From contig JAYKIL010000012.1 in assembly GCA_035284745.1 (NCBI GenBank), positions 103,077 to 167,076 on the forward strand: a stretch of 64,000 nucleotides of DNA, written 5' to 3'. Positions within the stretch are counted from its first letter, which is position 1. Each line of letters starts with the position of its first letter. Shown piece after piece: positions 18,257 to 26,502 of the stretch. The stretch comes from JAYKJB01 sp035284745 [NCBI: Candidatus Sericytochromatia bacterium] (GTDB lineage Bacteria; Cyanobacteriota; Sericytochromatia; S15B-MN24). The notes beneath the pieces were generated by a model, which was not told the DNA's origin, ran no database searches, and saw nothing but the letters and a program-made list of their open reading frames with translations. Both the position numbers and the translations under genes were made by a program.

Positions 18257-18280
18257 TAAGGCAAAGCCGGAGGAGCCACC

Positions 18281-18997
18281 GTGCGAATTGGAATTCTAAC
18301 GGACATCCACGGAGATTACGACACGATGTTGCGGGTCCTCGCGTGCTTAGAGGCGCAACGGGTGGACCGTCTCATATGTTTGGGGGATCTCGTCGTCCAC
18401 GGCTCTGCCCCCAATCAGGTTGTAGATTGGTTTCGGAAACAAAAAGATGTCCGCGCAGTCAAAGGCAATCACGACATCGGCGCAACCATCGCGCAAGAAC
18501 AATTAGAGGACCTTCATTTCTTTAGTTCGGATTCCCGCCAGAACACGCAATGGACGCGCGAGGCATTGAGCGAGGAGAACCGTGCGTATCTGGACCAACT
18601 ACCTCTTGAGGAGTTCGAAGCCGGCGTGTGCTACACCCACGCGGCCAAAGGCAATCCCTTTGCGGTCCTGCGCAAACCGGAAACCATTGCCGGGAGTTTT
18701 CGAAGTATGAACGAGCCCATCATGTTCACCGGGCACGCTCACCGAACCCGGATTCACCACTGGCCTGAAGGCAAAAATTTCTGGTGCACCTATCAACCGA
18801 CCGAAAGCCGCCAATGGATCACCGAGTTTGCTCCCGGCGATCGTTACATCGTTCATGTCGGCTGTACCGCCCAGTTAAAATATGATCCATATCCCCCGAT
18901 CTGCGCCGTGTTTGAACCAAAGAATCTTCGGTTGGAATTCCACGAACTACCCGACCTCCGGACCGCTGCCGTGCATCAACGAAATCGCCGCATCTGA
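18281..18997 (+). CDS. Calcineurin-like metallophosphoesterase
   Basis: A 238-residue cytoplasmic phosphoesterase. The metal-binding motifs are in order: DIHGDYD (about 8-14), GDLVVHG (about 36), GNHD (about 62), CYTHAA and GHAHRT. This is the YfcE/Ser-Thr phosphatase-like pattern; the natural substrate cannot be told. The GTG start is well supported by GGAGGAG five bases upstream. It has its own promoter and is divergent from mutS2. The stop lies 23 bp from the end of a convergent hotdog gene. Confidence 0.9.
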   Translation: MRIGILTDIHGDYDTMLRVLACLEAQRVDRLICLGDLVVHGSAPNQVVDWFRKQKDVRAVKGNHDIGATIAQEQLEDLHFFSSDSRQNTQWTREALSEENRAYLDQLPLEEFEAGVCYTHAAKGNPFAVLRKPETIAGSFRSMNEPIMFTGHAHRTRIHHWPEGKNFWCTYQPTESRQWITEFAPGDRYIVHVGCTAQLKYDPYPPICAVFEPKNLRLEFHELPDLRTAAVHQRNRRI

Positions 18998-19020
18998 CTG
19001 AGTCACAAAGCTGAAACACC

Positions 19021-19425
19021 TCAGTGGGGCTTCCTCTGAAGCGACTTGGGCGTCACGCACGTTCCAGTGGCCTGTGCAACCAGCAGCGGCTCCGCCAGCA
19101 CCTCCGCCGCGGATGCCGCAAGATCGCCCCTGCGACACAACTGTATCACCTTATAAACAGAAAACTGCATCCTGCGGGACGTGTTTCCAGTGGTAATTAA
19201 TTCTGCGTGGGCTTCTAAATAATCCCCCGCGTAGACGGGTGCTTTGAATTCCACCATGTCATAAGCAACAAACAGGCCCTCGTCCCCGTCGAGGCGAATC
19301 AATAATTCAGTGGCGAGGTCACCGAACAGCTCCATCATTTTGGCACCTGCCACCAAGCCACCCGCATAGTGGGCATCGTGCTCCCCCATTCGAACCCGCA
19401 AAAAACTGGTCAAGGCCTCAGACAC
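19021..19425 (-). CDS. Hotdog-fold enzyme, 3-aminobutyryl-CoA ammonia-lyase-like
   Basis: A 134-residue single hotdog domain. The stretches [36 protein letters not shown] and [15 protein letters not shown] closely follow proteins annotated as 3-aminobutyryl-CoA ammonia-lyase (Kal) of lysine fermentation. No other lysine-fermentation gene is in the window, so it may instead be a related acyl-CoA thioesterase or hydratase. The frame is open further upstream into dgt, but the GTG at 19425 has AAAGGAG (19434-19440) with an ideal 8-base spacer, which also removes the overlap with dgt and gives the family length. Confidence 0.75.
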   Translation of the reverse strand: MSEALTSFLRVRMGEHDAHYAGGLVAGAKMMELFGDLATELLIRLDGDEGLFVAYDMVEFKAPVYAGDYLEAHAELITTGNTSRRMQFSVYKVIQLCRRGDLAASAAEVLAEPLLVAQATGTCVTPKSLQRKPH

Positions 19426-19474
19426 GTTGATGGCTCCTTTCTGAAAGGCGTAGGGGTCGCGCCGGAAACAGTTT

Positions 19475-20767
19475 TCAAAGGTAGGCGCCCGTGTGGCCAG
19501 CCCCCGGCTCGAACAATCTTTGATAAAGGCGCAGAGCATGGGCATCGGTCATGCCAGCAATATAGTCACACACCACACGCAAACGGGCGTGTTCCTCGTG
19601 ACGAACAAGTTCCCACCCCTCCCGAACATCCTCAGGAAAAAGGTCCCCGGAATCGGGTTGAGCAAAGGCATCGAAGAGGCGCTGAATGACCAGCCGCCCT
19701 TTATGTTCCAAGGTCGTCACGCGAGGATTCCTGATGAGAAGGACGAATTCTACCCCCATCAATATTCGCGTTTCGCGCCAAATTTCAGAGGGGATGTGAA
19801 GGGTCCAACCATAACCGGGTGCTTGCTCCCGGGCTTTCAAGCCCGTATGGGTAATAAAACGGTGAATCAAGCGGGATGTCAGCGCTTTACGACGTTCCTT
19901 CACCTGCGTTGCAAGGGGAGCTCGCAAACCAGACAGCAAATCCATCATCAATTGCTGAACGGCCTCAGCAGTCACATCGTGGGCCCCTTTTTTTCGCGCG
20001 TACGCCGCGATCCTTTCGAGCGTGCCCTCGTGACCAAAATGGTCCATCCGAATAAGGTCCGCGTGGAGACCGTCTTCCAAGTCGTGCACGCTGTAGGCAA
20101 TATCATCCGCCCATTCCATGATCTCGGCCTCCAATGACCGGAAATGATGTCTGGCTCCCTGGCGGATCCAAGATACGATCTCGGTATCGTCGTCGTAGTA
20201 ACACTTTTCGACCTGAAGCAAGGCGTCCGGGGAGTTGCCGCGCAGTGCCTTGCGCTGAGAATAGGGCTCCAAATATTTTAGAACAGCCTCGCAGGTCGCC
20301 CGGGTCAAATCCAACCCCAAGCCAGCACGCTTGGCTTCCAAACGCGTCAATATTCTTAAATTCTGCGCATTGCCTTCAAACCCTCCGTGTCGCTGCATCG
20401 CGACTTGCAACGCGGCCTCACCGTTATGTCCGAATGGCGGGTGTCCCAAATCGTGAGCCAGACAAGCCGCCTCCACCAATTCCGTGGACACCGGCGCGTC
20501 AAGCAACTCAGGCAAACGATTAAGAAACAGGGCCAAGCCTTTTCCTATTTGCGCCACCTCCATTGAATGAGTCAGCCGTGTGCGAAAAAAGTCTCCCTCG
20601 CCAACCCCAAAAATTTGGGTCTTCCCTTGTAACCGCCGGAACGCTGACGAATGGACGATACGCGCGCGATCCACCTCAAAGGGCGGCCGCGGATCCACCT
20701 CGGGATGCCGATCGTTAGGGTCCCGCCGAGCGTAATCTGTAGCTCCATAGCGAGCAGACTCATTCAT
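19475..20767 (-). CDS. dgt: Deoxyguanosinetriphosphate triphosphohydrolase-like protein
   Basis: A 430-residue HD-domain dNTPase, converting dNTPs to deoxynucleosides and tripolyphosphate. The HD metal site is visible as [10 protein letters not shown], then [29 protein letters not shown] is also typical. The start is [12 protein letters not shown], whose ATG has AGGAG nine bases upstream. It is followed 49 bp later by the hotdog gene on the same strand. Confidence 0.95.
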   Translation of the reverse strand: MNESARYGATDYARRDPNDRHPEVDPRPPFEVDRARIVHSSAFRRLQGKTQIFGVGEGDFFRTRLTHSMEVAQIGKGLALFLNRLPELLDAPVSTELVEAACLAHDLGHPPFGHNGEAALQVAMQRHGGFEGNAQNLRILTRLEAKRAGLGLDLTRATCEAVLKYLEPYSQRKALRGNSPDALLQVEKCYYDDDTEIVSWIRQGARHHFRSLEAEIMEWADDIAYSVHDLEDGLHADLIRMDHFGHEGTLERIAAYARKKGAHDVTAEAVQQLMMDLLSGLRAPLATQVKERRKALTSRLIHRFITHTGLKAREQAPGYGWTLHIPSEIWRETRILMGVEFVLLIRNPRVTTLEHKGRLVIQRLFDAFAQPDSGDLFPEDVREGWELVRHEEHARLRVVCDYIAGMTDAHALRLYQRLFEPGAGHTGAYL

Positions 20768-20861
20768 CGCCGCGCACTCCTCGTCTTTATGGGATACCCA
20801 CAACACAAGACCCTTCAATCATCGACACCCTGAACTGAAGGCTTTTGCGTGGTACAAGAGC

Positions 20862-21800
20862 ATGGCAACTGGCCGTCCGGCGACGCGCAAAACGCGCCCT
20901 TCAGCAAGATCTCAAAAGGGTAATCACCTTACATTGTCTGCCGCAGCCCTTCCTGATGACGAAATGGAGCAGTGGAGAGACACTCTCTCTCAACTGCCGC
21001 CACCCGCCAAACCAAGCCGCTTTCATCACGAACGTTTCGGTTACAGTGGCCATTTGTTGCCCCTTTTATCTCGCCCTATTCCTCTCGTTGCATTGCTCAG
21101 CCAGACCTGCTTAATTCTCTTCGGAATACCACCCCGTTGGAATACGTTGGGGCCTCAATTGGCCGAGGTTTTGTGGTTATTGTGGGGCCCGTTTTGGCTG
21201 GCGACCCTGGGGCACGTCGTTTTGCGGTCGGTCAGTGGCGTGATTTGGCAGCGGAGCCGTCGCTTGAAACACCTGGACTGGTCACCCCGCCGCTGGCACT
21301 ACGGGACGAGCTTCATCCTTGCCGCCCTGCCGATCATACTCGTCCAATGGAGTGATGTGGCCCTTGAACACTACCTTTGGCTCACCTGGTACAGTCAACA
21401 ATGGTCCATTGTCAGTGCCTCGGCACATGCTGGTTACAATCCAACATGGGAGAACCTGTGGGTCCTGATCGCATGTCTCCCGGTTGGGTGGCAAGCGTCA
21501 CGCTACGTGCAGGAAATCCCGCCAGGGCGATTGCTCGGTTTGCAACGGGAACTGGCCAGACTGCGGGGCGAAGTCACGTGGGGGCCTGAAGCTTGGGGCG
21601 CAACAGTCGGAGAAGCGGTTGACCGCTGGCTGGCGGATCTGATTCCGGGGGCGGGAGCGCCACCCGCCCCGGGAGCGAGTCGCTGGCAACAGCGTCAACG
21701 CTGGGCTCGATTACGTCGGGAGATGATTGCAGCCTGGGTATGCACTCCGCCTGACCTAGAACGAGCGAACAGAGCCATCCAAAGCTTTCGCGGGGTTTAA
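20862..21800 (+). CDS. Membrane protein of unknown function
   Basis: A 312-residue protein without a recognisable family. After a basic N-terminus it has about four hydrophobic segments: around LLSQTCLILFG, LAEVLWLLWGPFWLATLGHVV, YGTSFILAALPIILVQW and ENLWVLIACLPVGW. A cytoplasmic-looking Trp/Arg/Ala-rich C-terminus ends PPDLERANRAIQSFRGV. The ATG lacks a clear ribosome site, so the start is uncertain. It ends 5 bp before the GH13 gene, suggesting co-transcription and perhaps a link to sugar handling. Confidence 0.65.
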   Translation: MATGRPATRKTRPSARSQKGNHLTLSAAALPDDEMEQWRDTLSQLPPPAKPSRFHHERFGYSGHLLPLLSRPIPLVALLSQTCLILFGIPPRWNTLGPQLAEVLWLLWGPFWLATLGHVVLRSVSGVIWQRSRRLKHLDWSPRRWHYGTSFILAALPIILVQWSDVALEHYLWLTWYSQQWSIVSASAHAGYNPTWENLWVLIACLPVGWQASRYVQEIPPGRLLGLQRELARLRGEVTWGPEAWGATVGEAVDRWLADLIPGAGAPPAPGASRWQQRQRWARLRREMIAAWVCTPPDLERANRAIQSFRGV

Positions 21801-21805
21801 AACGG

Positions 21806-23137
21806 ATGACACTTCTCGACAAATGGGCCCCCCGAGTCATTTATCAAGTCTTTCCCGACCGTTTTTCAGCGTGGCCCACCCCCTCACCCTCGGATCGGGC
21901 GACCCAACGCCTCCCGTGGAATGGTCATCCCATCCAATTTTCCCACCGACGAAGCGATCTCACTCACAGGCACCGCCACCAATTCACGCTGATGGGCGGT
22001 AACCTCGAAGGAATTCGCCAAAGGCTCAGCCATCTGGAGGATCTCGGCATCGACGCGCTGTATCTCACGCCGATCTTCGAAGCCCGCTCAAGCCATCGCT
22101 ACGATACCGACGACTACCACAACATCGACCCGTTGCTAGGAACCCGTGAAGACCTCCAACGCTTGAAGGCAGACTTGAGCCAGCGCGGGATGTTACTCAT
22201 TCTCGATGGGGTTTTGAATCACACCTCCCACTATCACCCTTGGCTCCAAAGTGAGCCGCAATATTACCTTCGCACGGCCAACGGCCAACCGGAAACCTGG
22301 ATGGGAACGGGTCTACTGCCCAAATTAAACCCAGAAAATCCAGGATTACAGCAAGCGCTTCTATCGATTCTTGACGCCTGGCCGGAAGCCGACGCGTGGC
22401 GCCTCGATGCCTCTCACTTGATCGCACGGAAATTCCTGCGTCGATTACGCCATCATCTGGGCCCTCAAAAACTCGTCATCGGGGAGGACTGGGACGATGC
22501 GCGGTACGACCTCAAAGAGGGAATTTACGACGGTCATACCAACTTCGCTTTTCAGAAGCACGCCCTCGCGTTGCTGCAGGGTGATTGTTCACCTGAAACA
22601 TTTATTCGCCGGATGTCTGTCGTCTATGAAGGATACCCTTGGAGCGCTGTATGCCTCAGTTGGAATCTGCTGGGCAATCACGACACGGATCGCGTCTTTT
22701 CCAAGGTCGGCGAGCGTGACGCTTTTCTCACGTATGCGAGGTTGCTGCAAGTGACCTTGCCCGGCACTCCGCTCATTTATTACGGCGATGAATACGGCAT
22801 GCCCGGCTGGGGCGATTGGGGTGCACGAGGCCCCATGGTTTGGAGTCCCAACAAGAAACAGCGAAAGCGTTATGAAGAGTTAAAAAAACTATTAAGCCTA
22901 CGCAAGGCTCATCCTGTTCTGGTCGATGGAAACATCAACTTCCTGTACGCCAGCAACCAAGAACGCACCTTGGTCTGGGAACGAACCAAGAAGGGTGAAA
23001 GAATCCTTGTTGGCCTCAATCTTGGACCAAATTCAGTCACTTGGCGCGACGGTGGGGAAAATTTTGTGATCCCAGCGGCCACAGGCGCCATCCGAGATTG
23101 TAAGAAAAATGGGCAAATTTTCTTCCCGACCCCCTAG
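21806..23137 (+). CDS. GH13 alpha-amylase family enzyme (neopullulanase/cyclomaltodextrinase-like)
   Basis: A 443-residue glycoside hydrolase acting on alpha-glucans. The four conserved regions are present: DGVLNHTS, WRLDASHLI (nucleophile Asp), VIGEDWDD (acid Glu) and LLGNHDTDR (transition-state Asp). The order and VIYQVFPDRF start resemble neopullulanases or cyclomaltodextrinases. It lacks their N-terminal carbohydrate-binding domain, which explains its shorter length. No signal peptide is seen, so it should be cytoplasmic and may shorten glycogen or maltodextrin made by the GH57 enzymes. Five bp downstream of the membrane protein gene. Confidence 0.93.
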   Translation: MTLLDKWAPRVIYQVFPDRFSAWPTPSPSDRATQRLPWNGHPIQFSHRRSDLTHRHRHQFTLMGGNLEGIRQRLSHLEDLGIDALYLTPIFEARSSHRYDTDDYHNIDPLLGTREDLQRLKADLSQRGMLLILDGVLNHTSHYHPWLQSEPQYYLRTANGQPETWMGTGLLPKLNPENPGLQQALLSILDAWPEADAWRLDASHLIARKFLRRLRHHLGPQKLVIGEDWDDARYDLKEGIYDGHTNFAFQKHALALLQGDCSPETFIRRMSVVYEGYPWSAVCLSWNLLGNHDTDRVFSKVGERDAFLTYARLLQVTLPGTPLIYYGDEYGMPGWGDWGARGPMVWSPNKKQRKRYEELKKLLSLRKAHPVLVDGNINFLYASNQERTLVWERTKKGERILVGLNLGPNSVTWRDGGENFVIPAATGAIRDCKKNGQIFFPTP

Positions 23138-23196
23138 GCAACTCAGCCGCCCTGTGTTAATCTTCGGTTAAGGTAGGGTCAGCTTGGAGGTAAGCC

Positions 23197-24033
23197 GTGA
23201 AAAATTGGCAACAGCTCTTGGGTGTGGCGTTAATAGGCTCTATGATGGCGGGTTGTAGCAACGCGCGCTTACCGGTCTCCCCGCAGCAAACACAGGCTCG
23301 AATCATCTCCCAGAGTGGGTTCCGAGCCACCACTGGCGCGTATTATGATTCGGTTAAAAACCTGAACGGGCGGGTTCTTTTGCAATCGCTGGCTCGCTTG
23401 GTGGGCCCCCACAAGAATTTAGGGTATGACAAGGCCCGTGACGTCATGTTTGCGGACGTCGACGACCTCGACAACAACAACATCGTGGAATGCGATTACA
23501 CGAACCGCAGCATTGACCACGTCAAGGATCGAGGCAGTGCCTTCCAAAATGGGCGGGGATTCAATACAGAGCACACTTGGCCCCAGAGCAAAGGAGCCGT
23601 TGGCGTGGCGAAAGCCGACCTGCACCATCTGTTCCCAACAGATATTGACGCGAACTCGCGGCGCGGCTCCTTCCCCTTTGGCGAAGTGGTAGACGTAGAG
23701 TGGTCCGAAGGCGGCAGCAAACTGGGCAAAGACGCCAGAGGGCGCATGGTATTCGAGCCACGTGACGAACAGAAGGGGAATACGGCCCGCGCCTTGCTGT
23801 ACTTTTACACGGTCTACAGCAATCACGTGGACACGGTCAACTTCAAGGTCGAAGAGCCGGTTCTGTTGAAATGGCACGCGAAAGATCCCGTGAATGCAGC
23901 GGATCGGGCCCGCAACGAGGCGGTTTACCGGTTCCAAGGGAATCGCAATCCTTATGTTGATATGCCCGAATTCGTTGACCGGGTGGGCCGCTTTTTGAAC
24001 CCGCCAGACATCAAATTCTTCGACTATCGCTAA
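23197..24033 (+). CDS. Secreted endonuclease I family lipoprotein
   Basis: A 278-residue exported nuclease. The signal peptide ends in the lipobox-like MMAGC (Cys about 20), so it may be lipid-anchored. The EndA/NucM domain contains FNTEHTWPQSKG and DLHHLFPTDIDANSRRG, which hold the conserved His and metal-binding residues of endonuclease I. It probably degrades extracellular or periplasmic DNA for nutrients. The GTG start has GGAGG six bases upstream. An intrinsic terminator follows. Confidence 0.93.
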   Translation: MKNWQQLLGVALIGSMMAGCSNARLPVSPQQTQARIISQSGFRATTGAYYDSVKNLNGRVLLQSLARLVGPHKNLGYDKARDVMFADVDDLDNNNIVECDYTNRSIDHVKDRGSAFQNGRGFNTEHTWPQSKGAVGVAKADLHHLFPTDIDANSRRGSFPFGEVVDVEWSEGGSKLGKDARGRMVFEPRDEQKGNTARALLYFYTVYSNHVDTVNFKVEEPVLLKWHAKDPVNAADRARNEAVYRFQGNRNPYVDMPEFVDRVGRFLNPPDIKFFDYR

Positions 24034-24055
24034 AGGCTCGGCCTCAAACTATCAG

Positions 24056-24094
24056 AAAGTGGAAAAACCACCTCGCGTTTTTCCGCTTTTTCTT
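24056..24094 (+). terminator. Intrinsic terminator after the endonuclease gene
   Basis: A 13-bp near-perfect stem (AAAGTGGAAAAAC against GTTTTTCCGCTTT) with a short loop and T-rich tail (TTTTTCTTTTCC) follows the stop by 23 bp. Confidence 0.8.
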
Positions 24095-24103
24095 TTCCGC
24101 CCG

Positions 24104-24141
24104 TGCAAACAAAAGAGCCCCACTTGTCAGCGAGACTCTTT
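24104..24141 (-). terminator. Intrinsic terminator after tRNA-Lys
   Basis: On the minus strand a 10-bp stem, with some G-T pairs, between AAAGAGTCTC and GGGGCTCTTT is followed by TTTTGTTT. It lies 24 bp past the tRNA 3' end. Confidence 0.75.
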
Positions 24142-24164
24142 GATTTTTTGTTTCACTTCTTGAG

Positions 24165-24237
24165 TGGGCGCGCTGGGAATCGAACCCAGGACACGCGGAT
24201 TAAAAGTCCGCTGCTCTACCAACTGAGCTACACGCCC
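24165..24237 (-). tRNA. tRNA-Lys (UUU anticodon)
   Basis: A 73-nt tRNA read on the minus strand. The acceptor stem is GGGCGTG with CGCGCCC (one G-T pair) and discriminator A. The D arm contains AGCTCAGTTGGTAGAGC, the anticodon loop is CTTTTAA (anticodon TTT), and the T arm includes GGTTCGATTCC. The CCA end is not encoded. It is flanked by a promoter and a terminator and stands alone. Confidence 0.97.
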
Positions 24238-24534
24238 ATCCAGTTTGCACCAAATAAACTTCAGTACAACCCCGAGTCGCTATTCTACCCCAACCGCCGA
24301 TACGGGGCAAGAACGAACAAGCCCCAATGTTGGGAACAACCTCAAAAATATAAAAAAATTCCAAGAAGAATCTCTCCTTGCTTGATACGCTTGCCCTCAC
24401 CCTTCTGCTACGGTCGTTTTGCAAGTGAATGCTGCTTCGGCCCACCATCCAACACACCACACTCAGGGTGAGGTAACCGGCGCCGTGACCGGTCAAGCCG
24501 GGGGCGCCCGACTGTTCAACAGGAGGGAAATACC
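24238..24534. other. Intergenic stretch between tRNA-Lys and the KGG gene
   Basis: No gene is supported here. It holds the minus-strand tRNA promoter near its left end. At its right end GGCGCCGTGACCGGTCAAGC starts a GC-rich stretch before the ribosome site of the KGG gene. Confidence 0.5.
24282..24310 (-). promoter_or_regulatory. Promoter of tRNA-Lys
   Basis: TTGCCC (24305-24310), a 17-bp spacer and TAGAAT (24282-24287) on the minus strand, about 45 bp before the tRNA. Confidence 0.5.
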
Positions 24535-24825
24535 ATGGTTGGAAATAAGCCCGGTCCCGCAAAAGGGGATCCTCGGATGGTGGAGGCAGGTCGCCGAGGA
24601 GGACAAACCGTCAAGGAGGAGCGCGGGCGCGAGTTCTTTCAACAAATTGGACAAAAAGGCGGACAGGCCACAAAGGACAAATATGGTCCCGAATTCTTTT
24701 CACAAATAGGACGCAAAGGTGGTGAGTCCGTGAAACGCGAACGGGGAGTAGAGTTCTACTCTTCCATCGGCCGCAAGGGCGGTTCCTCTTCGCGAGCGGG
24801 CAAGGGTCGAAAGAAAACCCCCTGA
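24535..24825 (+). CDS. KGG-repeat stress-induced protein (YciG/Con-10 type)
   Basis: A 96-residue, highly basic and Gly-rich protein built from three to four repeats. Each contains [RK]-[RK]-G-G, then a charged helix and FF/FY-x-x-I-G: RRGGQTVKEERGREFFQQIG, QKGGQATKDKYGPEFFSQIG, RKGGESVKRERGVEFYSSIG, RKGGSSS. Such KGG proteins are small hydrophilic stress or desiccation proteins. The ATG has a strong AGGAGGG seven bases upstream, implying high expression. A perfect 12-bp hairpin terminator follows. Confidence 0.92.
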   Translation: MVGNKPGPAKGDPRMVEAGRRGGQTVKEERGREFFQQIGQKGGQATKDKYGPEFFSQIGRKGGESVKRERGVEFYSSIGRKGGSSSRAGKGRKKTP

Positions 24826-24882
24826 CACAGCGTCTGTGTCGCCACCCATCGATGGCTGGCGTGGAAGTCTTCGACTCGCTCG

Positions 24883-24910
24883 GACGGGCCCCCTCTCCAG
24901 GGGGCCCGTC
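24883..24910 (+). terminator. Strong hairpin after the KGG gene
   Basis: A perfect 12-bp GC-rich inverted repeat (24883-24894 and 24899-24910) with a 4-base loop, followed by TGAGTTT. Confidence 0.7.
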
Positions 24911-24915
24911 TGAGT

Positions 24916-24944
24916 TTGACGCAAGGGATCACGCTGGGTACAAT
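24916..24944 (+). promoter_or_regulatory. Promoter of gatAB
   Basis: TTGACG (24916-24921), a 17-bp spacer and TACAAT (24939-24944) form one of the best sigma-70 matches in the window. Transcription should begin near 24951, leaving a leader of about 64 nt. Confidence 0.65.
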
Positions 24945-24957
24945 CCAGCGTCCGCCC

Positions 24958-24989
24958 GGGCCTCCCCTCACCCCGGGGCCCATTTTTTT
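24958..24989 (+). promoter_or_regulatory. Terminator-like hairpin in the gatAB leader (possible attenuator)
   Basis: Between the gatA promoter and its start lies a 7-bp GC stem with one bulge (24958-24965 and 24975-24981), followed by an A and seven Ts (24983-24989). This is intrinsic terminator form inside the predicted 5' leader. Confidence 0.45.
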
Positions 24990-25014
24990 CGGGACATCCT
25001 CTGAGCTAACGATT

Positions 25015-26493
25015 GTGACCGAACTGTATCACCTCACTGCCCAAGAACTTGCAACAAAACTCCAGGCTCGGGAAATTTCCGCCGAAGAGGTTTGTCATTC
25101 TTTTTTACAGCAAATTGACCGGTCAGAGTCGTCGGTGAACGCCTTTATCACCGTGACACGGGAAGCAGCCTTGGTCCAGGCGCGAGAAATCGACAGACGC
25201 CGCCTTAACGATGAACGGCTGCCTGGACTCGCAGGAGTTCCAATTGCCGTAAAGGACAACATCGTAACAAAAGATACCCGGACGACGTGCGCCTCACGGA
25301 TGCTCGAAGAATGGAAGCCCGTGTACGATGCCACCGTGGTTGGGTGTCTACAAGCCCACGACATCGTCACCCTGGGAAAGGCGAACCTTGATGAATTCGC
25401 CATGGGCTCAACCTGTGAAAACTCTGCATTTAATCCCACGTATAACCCTTGGAACCTCTCGCGGGTTCCGGGAGGGTCTTCAGGGGGGTCCGCTGCGGCC
25501 GTGGCCGCGGGGGAAGCTCCTTGGGCCCTAGGTTCTGATACGGGAGGATCCATTCGACAACCCGCCGCTTTTTGCGGACTCGTTGGAATGAAGCCAACCT
25601 ATGGTCGGGTATCCCGTTATGGACTGGTGGCTTTCGCCTCAAGTTTAGACCAAATTGGCCCATTGAGTTGGACCGTTACAGACAATGCGCTGCTGCTCAA
25701 TGTGATTGCTGGTGCAGATCCACGGGACAGCACTTCGACCTCTTCACAGACACCCGACTTTACCGCCGATATCCAGACAGGGATCCGGGGTTTGCGGATC
25801 GGCATCATTCAAGAATTAATGGGGGAAGGTATCGATTCAGAGGTGAGAGGCGCTGTTGAAGGAGCGGTCAAGCAACTGGAGGCACTGGGTGCGAAGACAG
25901 TTCCCGTGAACCTTCCGAGAACCGCCGTGGCTGTGCCGACCTATTATGTGATTGCCGCCGCGGAGGCCAGTTCCAACCTGGCGCGTTTCGATGGGGTTCG
26001 TTACGGATCTGCCGCTCCCCAACCTAAGGATCTCATCGATCTGTACACCCGTACCCGCGCACTTTTCGGCAACGAAGTAAAACGCAGAATTATGCTCGGC
26101 ACCTATACATTGGCCGCAGGATACTATGATGCCTACTATAAAAAGGCACAGAATGTGCGACAGCTCATCGGAAGCGACTTTGCGCGCGCTTGGGAAAGCT
26201 GTGACATCCTACTCTCTCCGACAGTTCCCACCACCGCATTTCGAGTGGGCGAGATGATGACAGATCCTTTGGCGATGTACCTCGCAGACATCGCGACGGT
26301 CCCCGTCAATTTAGCGGGTCTCCCTGCAGTGTCTCTTCCGTGTGGTCAGGACAGCGACGGGATGCCCATTGGACTACAGTTAATTGGTCAACGCCTGGAT
26401 GAAATGACCCTATACCGTGCCGCCTACGCCTACGAGCAAGCCACAGAACATCATCGACGTCGGCCTGCCGAGTACTTTTCACCCGGAGACTGA
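25015..26493 (+). CDS. gatA: Asp/Glu-tRNA amidotransferase subunit A
   Basis: The amidase subunit that releases ammonia from glutamine for Gln-tRNA(Gln) or Asn-tRNA(Asn) formation. The 492-residue protein contains the amidase signature with the Ser-cisSer-Lys triad: Lys in AVKDNIVT, then GGSSGGSAAAVAAGE and GSDTGGSIRQPAAF. The GTG start (25015) gives a typical N-terminus (MTELYHLTAQELATK), though the ribosome site is weak. It is followed by gatB after 9 bp. No gatC is found in the window, so the third subunit must be elsewhere. Confidence 0.96.
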   Translation: MTELYHLTAQELATKLQAREISAEEVCHSFLQQIDRSESSVNAFITVTREAALVQAREIDRRRLNDERLPGLAGVPIAVKDNIVTKDTRTTCASRMLEEWKPVYDATVVGCLQAHDIVTLGKANLDEFAMGSTCENSAFNPTYNPWNLSRVPGGSSGGSAAAVAAGEAPWALGSDTGGSIRQPAAFCGLVGMKPTYGRVSRYGLVAFASSLDQIGPLSWTVTDNALLLNVIAGADPRDSTSTSSQTPDFTADIQTGIRGLRIGIIQELMGEGIDSEVRGAVEGAVKQLEALGAKTVPVNLPRTAVAVPTYYVIAAAEASSNLARFDGVRYGSAAPQPKDLIDLYTRTRALFGNEVKRRIMLGTYTLAAGYYDAYYKKAQNVRQLIGSDFARAWESCDILLSPTVPTTAFRVGEMMTDPLAMYLADIATVPVNLAGLPAVSLPCGQDSDGMPIGLQLIGQRLDEMTLYRAAYAYEQATEHHRRRPAEYFSPGD

Positions 26494-26502
26494 GGAACGG
26501 TC

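Noticed and set aside
24200-24562. Open frames across the tRNA-Lys region
   Set aside because: They cross the tRNA and its promoter and have no coding character.
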